Shown: positions 20,464 to 31,532 of the stretch, in pieces
How positions within the stretch are numbered: the first letter of the stretch is position 1
Layout of the letters: each line of letters opens with the position of its first letter
DNA from: Perkinsus marinus ATCC 50983
Taxonomy: Eukaryota; Perkinsozoa; Perkinsida; Perkinsidae
Direction: 5' to 3'
DNA: 64,000 bases
Assembly (NCBI RefSeq): GCF_000006405.1
Contig: NW_003208655.1
Span: 551,652 to 615,651 of the forward strand
The notes under the pieces: generated by a model
Seen by the model: only the letters and a program-made list of their open reading frames with translations
What the model was told of the DNA's origin: nothing
Database searches by the model: none
Translations under genes and position numbers: made by a program

Positions 20464-20889
20464 ATGGCAGACCTAGGTGGAGGCTCCCATCTTGAAGAGG
20501 ATCTCGAAGTGGATGAGGACGACTTGATGCCTGATCTTAATGCTGATGAGGAAGTGGCGGGGGGCAGCGGGGATGTCATCACCAGTGGCCGAGTACCGAC
20601 TCAACCAAAGGACGATGATTTCGTGGCGCGTGAAGCTGAGGGTCCTAGGAGGACCTCCCCCTACATGACCAAGTACACGGCATTGGATGCCTTGGTGGTT
20701 GGAGAAAGCCTCGAGCTTAGATACGAACGAGCCCGGATAATCGGCACTAGGGCGTTGCAGATCTCCATGAACGCTCCCGTGATGGTGGATACGGAGGGTG
20801 AGACCGACCCAATGGCCATCGCTGAGAAGGAGTTGGTGGCTAAGGTCATCCCCTTTATCGTGCGAAGGTTCCTCCCTGACGGAACGTAG
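20464..20889 (+). CDS. RPB6: RNA polymerase subunit RPB6 (ABC23)
   Basis: Shared small subunit of RNA polymerases I, II and III. It is a single exon of 141 residues: an acidic N-terminus ([15 protein letters not shown]), then the conserved C-terminal domain ([67 protein letters not shown]). Length is typical of the family. ATG 20464 was chosen because MADLGGG opens the acidic tail; the frame extends only to a TTG upstream. Residues FVAREAE (about 20619-20640) are encoded by bases that match the intron core motif ATTTCGTGGCGCGTGA, possibly an exonised intron fragment. Confidence 0.93.
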   Translation: MADLGGGSHLEEDLEVDEDDLMPDLNADEEVAGGSGDVITSGRVPTQPKDDDFVAREAEGPRRTSPYMTKYTALDALVVGESLELRYERARIIGTRALQISMNAPVMVDTEGETDPMAIAEKELVAKVIPFIVRRFLPDGT

Positions 20890-22335
20890 GTTATCTATAG
20901 AGTGTTCGTTGTGATGGTATGAATTAGGTATGAGGATTGGAAGGTTGAGGAGCTCATGCAGGACCCTTGAGGGAAGCGGCTGCTGCTCTCGTTATATCCC
21001 GTAACACACTATTCTACGTATCACCAATTTCCACATCCTAACGAATGTGCCGAGTTAAGTACTCCTTCACTCGATAGGTCCATTCTGAGGCTTCGAATAG
21101 ACCCTGGCGTGCACCCTCACATTCCATTGCTAATCCGTTACACCGCGCCGCTCGCTCGCCCGTTGGTGGCAATTGTAACGGCTGGGAACCTTCCTCAGCA
21201 TTCAAGTTTTACTATGAGATTACCGGTACCATCTGCTCTTTCCGTAGATGTTGATGCTCAAAGTCCGCTTTTTCAGAGCGCCTCGACTCTCCCCGCAGCA
21301 ACCTCCTAGATTGGCACTAACGTCCCATGCCGTTGGTGAAAGGAACTCCCTGTCTCTTACGGCGGAGATCAGCCCCGTGGTGATGTTATCGAGCGTAGCT
21401 CTTTAAGAATTGCCAGAACCCAAGATCTCTACTCTAGCCCTTGGAGCCCTTCCTGGGCCGTCGGCTGAATGTGACGCCGTCTGTGCTACTTTGAATGGTG
21501 CAGGGTAATATCGTGAGTAGCAGAAAAGGTCGTTGCTGTCCATTAAAGAGGCGACCAACCGTATGGAAGTGGCGAGTATACAATAACTACTCTGGATAGG
21601 TCTATTGATACTGGAGATGACAGTGCTCTTCTGAGCGAGGTGTAGAGTGGAAATTTGTTATTCATGTTTCACCCGAGTACATGTCAGTTGTCGTTTCACA
21701 AACTACCTCCTGAGTTAGGTGAGACCTTGTGATTTAAGGTTTGAGTTGAGAATACCCTAAGCCTTTGAGAATGTTGATACCGCTAACTATTAGGGAACTC
21801 AAAGCAATGGTTTTGGGAACAAAAGAAAATCAACTAGTTTCTAGTATCACTCATGTTATGATTGTGATATCCTGAGTGCTGGAGCCTACGCCCATCTCGA
21901 TGATTAGTATTTTAAAAAGCTTACTCGTGGTATAGCAGTTGAACCACACGGGGGGCCTTCCAAAAAGTTTCTTTGATGCAAGGAATCAGCTCCAGGAGTA
22001 CCCTACAGAGTGGTTGTGTATGTCTTCGAAATGTCGGTTGTTATTGGCAATTCGCAGCAAAACGTAACGACAGTAACAAATTGTTCGAAAATTGCAAGTG
22101 AAAGATCAGCTGTTCAGAATAATCTCAACTTGAGTAAGTTACTCCATGGCTCAGCTTATATACATAAATTATATAACTTCCTATTGTAAATAATTGGATG
22201 TAGTTGCATCTAAGCACGCGTAGCTCCGATGGTCATACCTGTGTCCTCACTATAGTCCCAATCGCGATAAATATCCTCCAGTGTTTGGTGTGTATGGTCC
22301 ATCATTTAAATGGGCATGGAGAAAAGAACTTGACG
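20890..22335. other. No gene recognised
   Basis: About 1.4 kb downstream of RPB6 with only short open frames. No repeat family described here was found, and no RNA gene or coding similarity was noticed. Confidence 0.6.
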
Positions 22336-22614
22336 TCATGAATCGACCTCAACTATGGGGCTTGCTTGGTAGGAACGTTTCCTCCCTGGCCGATCGATTC
22401 GCGACTCGAGCTCTTTCCCCATTGTTACGCTAGGTCGCGGATGGAAGCCTGGGATTTTCTGTTCAGTAACTTCAAGCTCTTCAATGGGTGCCCATGACCC
22501 CTGCAACCGTGGTCGTCTGCTAACCTCAAGAATTCTTAGGTGGGAACCATCACCAGATGGAGTATTCCGCAAATTCCCCTCCGTACTGTAAAACCCAACA
22601 AAAGTCATCACCAT
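22336..22614 (-). CDS. Hypothetical small protein or terminal exon
   Basis: A 92-codon frame beginning near MTFVGFYSTEGNLRNT and ending ASPIVEVDS. Its last 40 codons match 26700-26830 at the DNA level (AATCGACCTCAACTAT, TGGTAGGAA), where the frame is broken. The paralogous relic suggests the frame was once coding. No family recognised. Confidence 0.3.
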   Translation of the reverse strand: MVMTFVGFYSTEGNLRNTPSGDGSHLRILEVSRRPRLQGSWAPIEELEVTEQKIPGFHPRPSVTMGKELESRIDRPGRKRSYQASPIVEVDS

Positions 22615-22619
22615 AAATT

Positions 22620-23480
22620 CACCACCAATGATTGAACAACAGCAAAGTTCATTCTAGGCTAGTAAGAACTACCAGTGCAACCAAAACTCATGATAAGAAC
22701 AACCGATCGAGCACATGTACAATATAACTGAGCTCGTCTCTCATATGAAAAGTTGAATACAATTATCTCCTGAAGTACTCCTATTTCAGTTTCTAGTTTA
22801 GCATAAACTTTGATGACCCGTTGAGCCATTCGTCACCACAGATCGCGTTGACATTGACTTATAACACTAGCTAGAGCGTTACTATTTGGAACAATAGACT
22901 CAATACAAGAGCAACAGCAGCAGAAGAACAGCTTCCTAATAGCCATAGCTACGACAACTCCGGGCAGACAGATTCCACATTACACATCTATGGCACGGTA
23001 GAGTGATCAACTACATAGTTAATCAACAACTCTACTTGTCGCATTGTTCGAGCCGACACTCTTTCATTCTTCTCAACTCATGTGGCCAGTCATCATCGCT
23101 TCCCCACACATCCCCCAAGTACAACAAAACTCACTCAAGTTCATCAAATTCGGAGGTAGGTCTTGGTAAAAATGGTAATAGAATTATGAGATGTAATATA
23201 CAATAGAAATTCACAACAAAGGTGGGCATGAATTCTGAACGGCTTGTCATCATCATCATCATCAACGCTCGCCTCCTGTAAGCAGCCTGGTGGTCAGCGA
23301 GCTGATGCCTCGAACAGCTAAACCTAACATGACTCCCCATTTCAACGGTTTTCCTTAGTTATTGCACAAGTGAGAACTACCGCCGAATACGAGACTATCA
23401 ATGAGGAGAGCAAGTTTCTACCACTTATGCTGGAGTTACGCTTTCGAGGCATTTCAATCGTTCTGCCCAACGTTATAGTG
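22620..23480. other. No gene recognised
   Basis: AT-rich sequence without a convincing frame or repeat. A short CAT run lies near 23250. Confidence 0.5.
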
Positions 23481-23589
23481 TTGTAATGACAGACGACCAT
23501 GCTGTTCTATTGACCACAGTCCATTTTTCCAACTCCACATTTGATGATCGCGAAGTCGTCATTCTTAAATTCCGTCTTGTATTTCACTT

Positions 23590-24036
23590 CCCTCCCAACA
23601 ACGGCTCACCTGCAGCAGCTTGCAACGCGCTACCAAATACCCCAATAATCTCGCCAGCTACACTCCCAGGCTGATGAAGGAGGCCCGTCCGACCAGCACG
23701 AATAATGTGATCAACGTCATAATGAATGCTCGTGCTAATATCCTGATAAAAGCGGGAATCTTGCTATCTTGCATTTCCTCAACGCCCCCACACACCAGAA
23801 CAAGCTCCTTTCTCTCTCGTATGGCTAATACGATACACAGCATTTCCCTTCGCCTCTCTGCAGTCGAGTCCTTCGCCGAATTAACTTCGAGAATCGACAA
23901 TAGCAACCTCAAAGACTTCTCCAGACTAGATGTCCACCCCGACAACAACCGTATAGCACGCATGTACCTAAAGATTCAAACTAGGGCGCTGCTGAGGCCG
24001 CCTTACGCCTACCCAGGAGCAGCAGGAGTGAGGTAG
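23590..24036 (-). CDS. Hypothetical membrane protein (partial model)
   Basis: The minus strand reads RLLSGWTSSLEKSLRLLLSI, then VNSAKDSTAERRREMLCIVL, then a hydrophobic segment FIMTLITLFVLVGRASF before a stop or splice near 23658. A further downstream frame (23590-23670) reads AGEIIGVFGSALQAAAGEPL. This looks like a protein with one C-terminal membrane segment. The opposite strand is also open, so the strand is uncertain. No family recognised. Confidence 0.35.
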
Positions 24037-24136
24037 AGCACCACATAAGAGCGGGCCAAGACCCCTAAACCGGATTGCATAGTTCAACGGTCTCCTCGAT
24101 CAATGCCTACAACAACAGCAACACTCACCCACCAAT

Positions 24137-24280
24137 GTTGGAATATATGTTCGCTTTCCTCAACTGAGCTCGGAAGTTTCCTCACTGGGTAGTTCATATA
24201 CGAGATGGAGTAGAAACGTCGAGAAACCAATGAGAATTTCCCGAAATTTCCTCGCAATTTTCATATCGTCGCCCACACTT
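24137..24280 (+). mobile_element. Intron-resident element family 1, copy C
   Basis: Forward orientation: TGTTGGAATATATGTTCGCT, TTCCTCAACTGAGCTC, GAAACCAATGAGAATTTCCC, TTTTCATATCGTC. The 3' end (CATGTGCATATTTCC) is missing. It lies just beyond the 3' end of the RBR gene. Confidence 0.8.
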
Positions 24281-24299
24281 CTGCTCATCACCCTCCCAC

Positions 24300-27200
24300 T
24301 TAATGCCTCACCTCAAGCGTCGGCTCAATCTCAACCGCTTCACACAGACGGCCCCATTGCTCAGCGTCAACCACCTCCTGAGAATCCTCATTAGCCTGTG
24401 TGAACCCTCGAAGGCAGTCCGCACGTAGTCGACTTGAAAGGAGCTTATTCACCGACTGTTGGCCGAAACGCCCACGGGCATCTACCAAAGATATTTCTAG
24501 ATGAGGCCCCACAGAGCAAACTCACCCCCAGAGCCGGTGGAAAGGGAACTCCTCCTCCGGTCCCCCGTATTGTCCGCACCCATACACGTGTAGTGCGACG
24601 GGCGCCATCTCGCGCCACACATGTAACAGAACTCCCCACCACACTGACGGCAAGTCATATGGTTACAACCGTATGAACCTGCAAACATAACACCAAATCG
24701 ATCACGCGATCGATTTCGTTCCACTCAAATCAGTTCCCTTCCTCAAGGCTAAGCACTCTATTACACGCACTACCCACACCACGATCAGGATACACTCCGA
24801 GATAAACGCATCAGTCTGATGCGTTTATCGGCGCCTAGTCGTGACATCTCGGGCGCCCACGATACTATTGGGCATGTATGATAGCAGCAGCAGTAGGTAG
24901 ATTTAATTAGGTATTAATTAGCTATTCAATTGAAGGCATTGTATCGTTAAAATTGTATTTGGGTTTTTAAACACTTTTCACTTCTTTCCAAGTGGCATTG
25001 ACTTGTCGGGAGGAACATCATCCCAGTGTAGGGGGGAAATGCACATGGTCAACTACATGTGTAACACATATAGTCATTTACATGGCTCATGTTACCAACA
25101 CATGATGTGTTGGTGAGAATATGGAAATTCTGAGAGGAAATTCTTGTTGCTTTCTCAACATCTCCTCCCGAATTTCTATATAAACTTCTATAATTAGTGA
25201 CGAAACTCCCGAGATCATCCGAGGAAAAGGTAACATATATTCCCCAACCCGGACCGATTCCTACGCAGTATAGGTGCCGAACAGTCGATGCACTTAGTCG
25301 TATGACTTTCCACCCATCCCTCCGACTCCTCATCTTCAGCCGAATGCTGTGCCTTCACCGCCTTATCAAATTCCTCAAGCTGACCGCCTGAACAGCAGCG
25401 TTGAGGAAATGCAAGTGAGAGCAAGATAGCAAGATTTACCAATACTCACATTTAGCAGGTTCATGAGGGTCTTTCAAACAAGAGAAACAAAACTCGTGAC
25501 CACAGGAGCAACGAACTGTCGTTGCGGCCGAGTTAACCGGTTCTAATTTAACACTCCTGCCGCATCCTGGCGCTGGACACCATCGAACCTGATTTAAACT
25601 CCACATCGATCGGTCAATGCATAATCGTTCGAGCGAAAAAATCCGAATTCGGGTAAAACGTTTTAATGACTTACATCTTTCGACACATCAACGTAATTCT
25701 GAGCTCTTATTTTTTCGCACTGCAGAGCCGTATGCTCATCCACAAGTAACTTGACGACCTGATCAAGCTAAATACTAACAGCGTGGGGGGGGAAAATATC
25801 CACATGGTCAACTACATGTTTTAGTGACAATATGAGAATTTTGAGCAAACTCAGGAGAATTCTTGTTGGTTTCTATACACTTTTATAATCAGTGAGGAAA
25901 CTCCTGTGATCAGCTGAGGACATTAACTAGCTTAATCTTGCTATCTTGCATTTCCTCAACGCTCCCTACCTGATCGGGGATCCCTACTCGGCATCCTTCC
26001 GATGGACAAACCAACAACCTGGCATCACCCTCCTCAATGCGGACCTGGGCGGAAATATCCAACACGCTACCACAGTCTAGGAGTATATTAGTTCATTAAT
26101 ATTCATACACTTTTTACCACATAAATATATTTTATTTATATTTCATAGCATATGTTCATTCTGTTGATATTAGACTATGTTTGTTTTCCTCAACTGATTT
26201 CGTAACTTTCCTACTACATTATGAAAGTCCACAAACCATTTATGGTAGAGATATACAAAAACCAACGATAATTTCCCCAAAAATTTCCATATTTTAACCA
26301 TGTGCATATATTCCCCCACCGCACTATGAATGATTCCTTCAAAGATACCCCACCTTAATGTGGCACGCCAGACACTGGTCACACACTGGGTGCTTGCACG
26401 GCAGCAATCTATAGCATTTTGCATTTTCCTCAGTCAAATCATCGAAGCACACCGGGCAACGTCGCTGTAGAGGAGGAGGAGGATGAGGAGAGGAGGAAGG
26501 CGATGAACCTTAACGTGGGTATGGGTGTTACGAACATCAGAAAATGACATATCACCAACACAGACGAGGAGCACATTGATTCTATTCTCACTAATAGTGT
26601 TTCTTATACGATAGACAACTATGATAGTGTTCCTCCCGCCTATGAAAGACATCGAAAAGTCTATTGATTCCATCATAAGCTTGGGAAAGGCACCCGTCGT
26701 CCCGAATCGACCTCAACTATAAAGATCGCCTGGTAGGAATCTCTCCTCCCCCGACAGATTCACTCGCCACTCGAATTCTTCTCAGAACTTTTGGCGAGGC
26801 CGCGGACATAAGCCGAGGACTTTCCCGTATGCCGAAACAACGATCGATTACATGAGTTAATCAAGAGACGACTCCACCCAGGCTTACTAGATATGCTTCC
26901 TTCCTTCCCCTCCGATTCCCCTCGCCTCATCCCCGGCCCGGTCGGAGACACGTCTGAACGATAACAAGTGCTTCAAATGCGTTGCTCTCGATTTCATTCA
27001 TGACCCCTTAAAATGATATAATGCATAAAGTGATAAACTCGATCTTCCCAAAGGAAAATTAGGCTCACATCGGACCTATTTTGTATCTTACCATCCCTAC
27101 CTTTAGATACTTTCCCTTCCCTCCCCCTCGCCTCCTCCACCAGATACTTCGGTATCTTACTCACCCCAGCATCTCGTAGAGCTTGAATCGGATCCGCCTC

Positions 27201-27800
27201 AAACCTGAAATAATTTCGTGGCGCGTGACGCTGACAACGAACGACCTACGCTTCAATCGCTCCATTGAGCTCAAACCGGTGGTACTTCAACAGATTGTCA
27301 GCATCAGCGCTACTCAAGCCACAGTAGAGTGATAACTGCAAGGCGATGAGATGTGCTAATGTGGAGAAGCGTGCGCGTCACCATCCAATAGAAATCAATA
27401 TCGACGTGGATTGCGATATTTTTACGGTAAATTACTGAGAATTGAGGTAGAGCATTAAACCTGTTGCATCAACAATCTATAAGCTACAAAAGCCCGACCA
27501 AAAATCCTCATCACACAGACAAGCTCCTCCTTACCTCAGCGGTCATCCTTTGCATTTCCAAGATCCTCTCATCGTCATTCTCCTGTACCACCGCTGCTGT
27601 TCCCATAGACCAAGGGCCCAGATAAGTTATCTTCTCTGAAGAAATAACCATGATGTGGTATTAAATTCCCATGAACGACCGACCTTTAGATTTTCCCGCT
27701 AGCCGCAGGTCCTCTCGTTGTTGGTGAAGGGCATCTTCCACCCGATCAAACCTCTCCCGTTTTCCCTCTAGACCTGTGAGGTTCGTCCAAGATAGTAACC
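24300..27800 (-). CDS. RBR (ARIADNE-type) E3 ubiquitin ligase, multi-exon
   Basis: RING-between-RING ligases pass ubiquitin through a RING2 cysteine. Exons in transcription order: a probable N-terminal part with LSLYCGLSSADADNLLKYHR and FEADPIQALRDAGV (27100-27340), preceded by coiled-coil-like RERFDRVEDALHQQREDLR; RING1 CPVCFDDLTEENAKC .. LPCKHPVCDQCLACHIK (about 26360-26460); EEGDARLLVCPSEGCRVGIP (25975-26080); VKLLVDEHTALQCEKIRAQN; IBR VRWCPAPGCGRSVKLEP .. VRCSCGHEFCFSCLKDPHE (25450-25600); RING2 TKCIDCSAPI (25262-25442), then GCNHMTCRQCGGEFCYMC (about 24590-24680), and the C-terminus to 24300. Three introns contain family-1 elements. The join to the N-terminal exons is inferred. Confidence 0.8.
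24801..24829. repeat. Palindrome, 14-nt arms, 1-nt spacer
   Basis: GATAAACGCATCAG-T-CTGATGCGTTTATC, perfect, in an RBR-gene intron. Confidence 0.92.
25031..25245 (-). mobile_element. Intron-resident element family 1, copy D
   Basis: Reverse orientation: + strand GGGGGGAAATGCACATGGTC at one end and GTAACATATATTCCCC at the other. It lies inside an RBR intron and is enlarged by a palindrome (25094-25114: ACCAACACAT-G-ATGTGTTGGT) that other family members lack. Confidence 0.88.
25094..25114. repeat. Palindrome, 10-nt arms, 1-nt spacer
   Basis: ACCAACACAT-G-ATGTGTTGGT, inside family-1 copy D. The same place in copy E (near 25830) has no palindrome. Confidence 0.9.
25785..25921 (-). mobile_element. 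Intron-resident element family 1, copy E
   Basis: Reverse orientation: GGGGGGAAAATATCCACATG, then TCAACTACATG, AGAATTCTTGTTGGTTTC, and GAGGAAACTCCTGTGATCAG. In an RBR intron; the host acceptor (TAGTATTTAG) is about 20 nt beyond the element end. Confidence 0.88.
26171..26320 (+). mobile_element. Intron-resident element family 1, copy F
   Basis: Forward orientation: TATGTTTGTTTTCCTCAACTG, then CAAAAACCAACGATAATTTC, ending AACCATGTGCATATATTCCC. In the RBR intron immediately after the RING1 exon (donor GTGGGGTATC), antisense to the gene. Confidence 0.85.
26690..26955 (-). pseudogene. Decayed relative of the 22336-22614 frame
   Basis: DNA similarity to 22335-22460 (AATCGACCTCAACTAT, TGGTAGGAA) without a maintained reading frame. 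It lies in the 5' part of the RBR gene, probably intronic. Confidence 0.4.
27205..27249 (+). repeat. 45-nt RBR intron carrying the GTGGCGCGTGACG core (antisense)
   Basis: The + strand reads TAATTTCGTGGCGCGTGACG. On the minus strand the intron runs from GTAGGTCGTTCG to AATTATTTCAG and joins ELNGAIEA to FEADPIQAL in frame. Orientation is opposite to the TSR1 examples. Confidence 0.8.
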
Positions 27801-27937
27801 GTAACTGCAACAACGCTGGAGTGCGATCATTCACATTTTCAAATTTGTCTCGACGATAGCACGGTTTTAAGCGTCTTTTTTTCCGGAAAAAGCGTCAAAA
27901 AAGCGCAAGATTCCGGCAATTTTTCCGGAATTCTCAA

Positions 27938-28062
27938 TTTCGATGGAGTTTAACCCGTGATTTCAAAAACCTATTCCACGACTACTGCATACCACCGCGA
28001 ATATCGTGTTTTTCACCGAGTTTCCCGCCACTTCGCGTAAAACGCGTAAAACTCCAATAAGT
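27938..28062 (-). repeat. Repeat family 4, copy 2
   Basis: Reverse complement carries TTTTACGCGAAGTGGCG, GGTGAAAAACACGATATTCG and GTATGCAGTAGTCGTGG. It lies between the RBR and ankyrin gene models. Confidence 0.75.
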
Positions 28063-28212
28063 CGCTCGGTAAATTTGCACGGCTCAGGCTCACTCGCCCT
28101 CGTATGTCAGTAACCATCGCAGATGTGACAATTGCAATTCACCACACGAAATGTCTTCACTTCAACTACACGCTATGGCAGTTTCAGCTCCGAACCGCGA
28201 ACACAAGTACGC

Positions 28213-29337
28213 TCAATCACGAACCAATCGACTCACACTGCTGAGACTAGGCGCCTCCACTGCGAGATCCACCGGGGTCTTCCCATCGATATTCCGACAG
28301 CCCTGACCGCGGCCATCAGGCAACCGTCTTAGTATCGCTCGAAGCGTCTCTGGTAAAGCACAAGTACAGCAGAGATGCAAAGGCGTGTTCAGGGAGGAAT
28401 CAACCACCTGGAAAAGAATTTTATCAAAAGACGGTACCCCTCCAACCGCCGCTCACCAAGAGGTCATCGTCCTCTATAAAGCCAGTGGTGAGTAAATACA
28501 TTAAAATACCCGCCTTGTGGGAATCGAACCCGGGACTTCCGCATAGACAGTGTATAGGAAGGGAGAACCTCTCCTCTCTGACCCAGGAAGCCAAGATAAT
28601 AAACACGATACACGATATCCCCGCACCGCGACGATTTCACTCAACAAATAATTTCCACCAACCACCAATCGATTCCACTTAATCTAACTACTTGAGCAGC
28701 AACCAGGGAATCATCCAGGAACCCATAGTGCTGTCAGGGGGAAATTCATTTGGAATTTTGCACATTTCTAGGAGCACATTCTCCAATCAGTTTCTGATGA
28801 AAATTTCGTCAAATTAAAAACATTATCAGACCCTGCGCAAGGTTATTCCTCAAATGTCCGAGACCATCACAAGCAGCAATCTCGCGTTAAGACACAACTA
28901 AACCAACTAAACTTTCCTCCACCAAAACATACCCGTGGATCAGGTCGTGCTCATCATATACAAAATCCTTAGCATTCGCCCCCATGCTTATCCATCGTTG
29001 ACTGCTCTTCTTCACCCATGGAGTGAACACTCTATACCACTTGGCTGGCTTCGTGAAGGCTCGAGGCCGGACCTGAAATATTCAGCATCTCCCCCACTCA
29101 CTGTATCATACATTATGAAAATCAAAGTCGTTTCTCTCTCTTAGTCGCCTCCCCTGGCGTTCTATTTCGAGTTTGATTCTCCCCCTCAACCCCTACCTCC
29201 ACACAGGCCTGAACCTCATCCATGTCCCCTTTCTCGAGAGCGTATTTGAGCCGCAACTGGAGATCGTACCGAACAGCGTCTTCACTGACTGACTCTTTAT
29301 GCCAAGGCGCGCGCGGCGACAGGAACCTCAGCGACAT
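28213..29337 (-). CDS. Ankyrin-repeat protein (multi-exon)
   Basis: The start ATG near 29337 gives MSLRFLSPRAPWHKESVSED and YALEKGDMDEVQACVEVGV, an ankyrin-type helix pair. Later exons give MGANAKDFVYDEHDLIHG (about 28940-28990), YGFLDDSLVAAQ (about 28690-28730) and NTPLHLCCTCALPETLRAIL with NIDGKTPVDLAVEA (28213-28390), canonical TPLHL and GKTPVDLA signatures. A 28.44-28.55 kb intron carries a sense tRNA-like arm (AGTCCCGGGTTCGATTCCC). Ankyrin repeats mediate protein binding; the partner is unknown. Confidence 0.6.
28495..28560 (-). repeat. tRNA-like sequence in ankyrin-gene intron (sense)
   Basis: The minus strand reads TATGCGGAAGTCCCGGG, TTCGATTCCCACAAGG, then CGGGTATTTTAATG. The TGCGG.AGGTC block resembles those at 16729 and 51689. 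Confidence 0.7.
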
Positions 29338-29375
29338 TCTCAACTACTACAAAATTTAACTTCGAAAAATCCCAT

Positions 29376-31098
29376 CTAGAGCGATCCAGAAGGCACCCGA
29401 AACCGCCAGCGCGAATGGCAACTCAACCCTGAGACTGACAACAACACGTGTTCATGCATCGGCCGATCGAGCGATGACAGGTAGTTGGTAAGGGGCTGTA
29501 AACTTCTCGATAAGATGCAGCACAGGTTCGACTCCAGCAGCCTCCAGGGCACTGAGAAAAAAGAGCATACGATCGATATCGCTAAAGTCAGCAGAAAACC
29601 TAAAATATTTCTGACCAAGGGAGATACGGCATGCTCCGTCGAGGGTCGAAGACAGCGACATACCCGAGAGCTCACCTGAGGACATCTCCACAGCGATCAT
29701 CACCACTCCAATGTCTGGGGTCGCCAACAGCTAGAAGGATCCTCCGCTCAGAGGGTGTTGTCAAGATAGAAGCCTAAAAAAATACCCTCACCATGAATCG
29801 AACCCGAGTCGCTACCTCCTTCAACGTGCATCCTAACCTCTCGAGTAAACGATCAACTAAATCCCCAACCGTCTCATCTTCGTCACACTTAACATCATAC
29901 CTCCTCCAACTACCCTCTATCTGCACTGCTATCCGAAGCCTCATCGTCCTAGCCAAATATAACTCCTTCAGTTCCTCATCATCATCACCAACAATCATCA
30001 CCTCCCAGTCGTCGATACATCCACTACCGCAGTCCCCTCAGCCTCACCCCTCCCTGCTCCCTCCCTCTCAGCCGCATCCGCTGCCATACCACGCTTCAAT
30101 AACTTTCCCCTACCAACAAAATCGACAGGTGGTGGGATCGAACCCGACACCTCCCGGTTCTCACCTGTCCCTCACTCGAGCACGGTAATCCCTCTCGACT
30201 TTCTCCCAATACTTTATACCACTCCTCCGATGATACCGTTGCCACCTCTGCACATCCTCAAGACACTTATTGCCCTGCTTGCCTGAAACCAAGTCAATAC
30301 CACTCCATCGCCACTTCCTCACCACAACACGACGCACGTGAGTCGATGCTCTACTTGAATTCACCACCCCTGTACATATAACTTCCAACCAACCTTTGCA
30401 CTTTTTGAGGACTTCCCGGACGACTCAACAGAATTCACCAAAACATCATCGCAAATTCTCTAAACTTTTGCGTCCAAAAATAAGGAGAACCGCGCTCCTA
30501 AAATTTCTTCCAGGGTAACAGCGCTTCCCTGCTGGCGTAACTGAGGATCAGAAATGCTCTCAGACCCACCCACTTCTCCCCTGCGGTCTTTTCCAAAACG
30601 ACTTCCCCTCGCCGCCATCACCCGCGATGAAGTCAGGCATTGAACAATCATACGTCCTATCCGGCGCTATAGCCAACTCGGCAAAGCGTATGCTCTTCAG
30701 CTCTTCTCGAGAACCTTGAAGCAAGAGGTCCCAGGTTCGATCCGCGCACCTCGCATTTTACCAATTGATTCTTTCGCCATTTTCTTATCAAAGTAGTCCA
30801 AGGTCAGAGGTTGGGTACACCAAGGTGTTGGTCTAGTCTTCTCCCCCGCACCCTTCCCTTCCTCATCCCTCGATCGATCAGCAGCAACCTTCCCTACACC
30901 TTCTCCTAGTCGGCCGATGTTGGGATCGAACAAACCGCCATAGTTGCCTTTGGTAGAGTACGCGAACTCTGAGTAACAATACGTATTGCTGCAATACCAA
31001 TAAGTATGAATAGTGGGGAGTGTGGTATTGCTGCAATACCACACTTCCCAGTGATCATCTCCCATATAAAGTACCGATTCCTCCACATCTCCTACCAT
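29376..31098 (-). CDS. Hypothetical protein(s) with a ubiquitin-like segment
   Basis: One or two unrecognised minus-strand genes. Exons include DYFDKKMAKESIG and LFDPNIGRLGEGVGKVAADR (30760-30960), REELKSIRFAELAIAPDRTY (about 30650-30715), LVSGKQGNKCLEDVQRWQRY (30165-30290), and MRLRIAVQIEGSWRRYDVKC with ETVGDLVDRLLERLGC (29816-29960), which has the spacing of a ubiquitin-like fold. The latter is joined by a 42-nt intron to ASILTTPSERRILLAV. The last exon has LGQKYFRFSADFSDIDRML. Three of the introns contain tRNA-like arms. Exon joins other than the 42-nt intron are uncertain. Confidence 0.4.
29774..29815 (-). repeat. tRNA-like intron (sense), 42 nt
   Basis: GTAGCGACTCGGGTTCGATTC, then ATGGTGAGGG, then a seven-T run and AG. 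It joins RLGCTLKE to ASILTTPSERR in frame. This is the clearest case of T-arm plus acceptor plus T-run making the whole intron. Confidence 0.87.
30110..30164 (-). repeat. tRNA-like intron (sense), 55 nt
   Basis: GTGAGAACCGGGAGGTG, TCGGGTTCGATCCCACC, ACCTGTCGATTTTGTTGGTAG. It contains a perfect GGG/CCC T-stem core and a TTTT run. Confidence 0.8.
30690..30757 (+). repeat. tRNA-like sequence in intron (antisense)
   Basis: The + strand reads TATAGCCAACTCGGCAAAGC upstream (30671, A-box-like), then GCAAGAGGTCCCAGGTTCG and ATCCGCGCACCTCGCATTTT. The host intron on the minus strand starts GTAAAATGCGAGG. This is the most complete D-arm plus T-arm combination in antisense. Confidence 0.75.
31019..31045. 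repeat. Palindrome, 13-nt arms, 1-nt spacer
   Basis: AGTGTGGTATTGC-T-GCAATACCACACT. A smaller version of the same core (GTATTGC-T-GCAATAC) lies 36 nt upstream at 30983-30997. Confidence 0.92.
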
Positions 31099-31532
31099 AA
31101 CTACACCAAATACAATACATCAAAATTTCAATGCAAATTCCAAGTGGCCACTTCCCCAATAATAACTCCACCTTTCAAAAACGGCTTAGCCCGTCTCCCT
31201 TCCTGCGGTCCACAAGCTCTCCCACTGTCGTTATCCAACGGCTCCGATTTCACCTACCCACCACCGCACAGCGAATGATATTCCTCTACAGCCACCGTCT
31301 ATTCCGACTCACTCGTGCATCGTCTCCTATAACCAAACCGGGCGCGTCTGTGTAGGTCCAAGGGGGACGGTTATGCTGAAAATTCAAACCATGAGCAATT
31401 CATGAAATCTCAACAACAGTAGTGAATCAACTCAGCGGTGGTCATAAGTAAATTTTTATGGCATTTACTGTATACTATACAGCCTCATTAGCTCATACAA
31501 AAACTAACCTCAACGTATATACGAACATCCCC

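Noticed and set aside
30671-30757. A functional tRNA gene
   Set aside because: A-box-like and B-box sequences are present, but the acceptor stem and the T-stem do not pair properly and the element lies within an intron. The same holds for 16729-16815 and 50933-51035.
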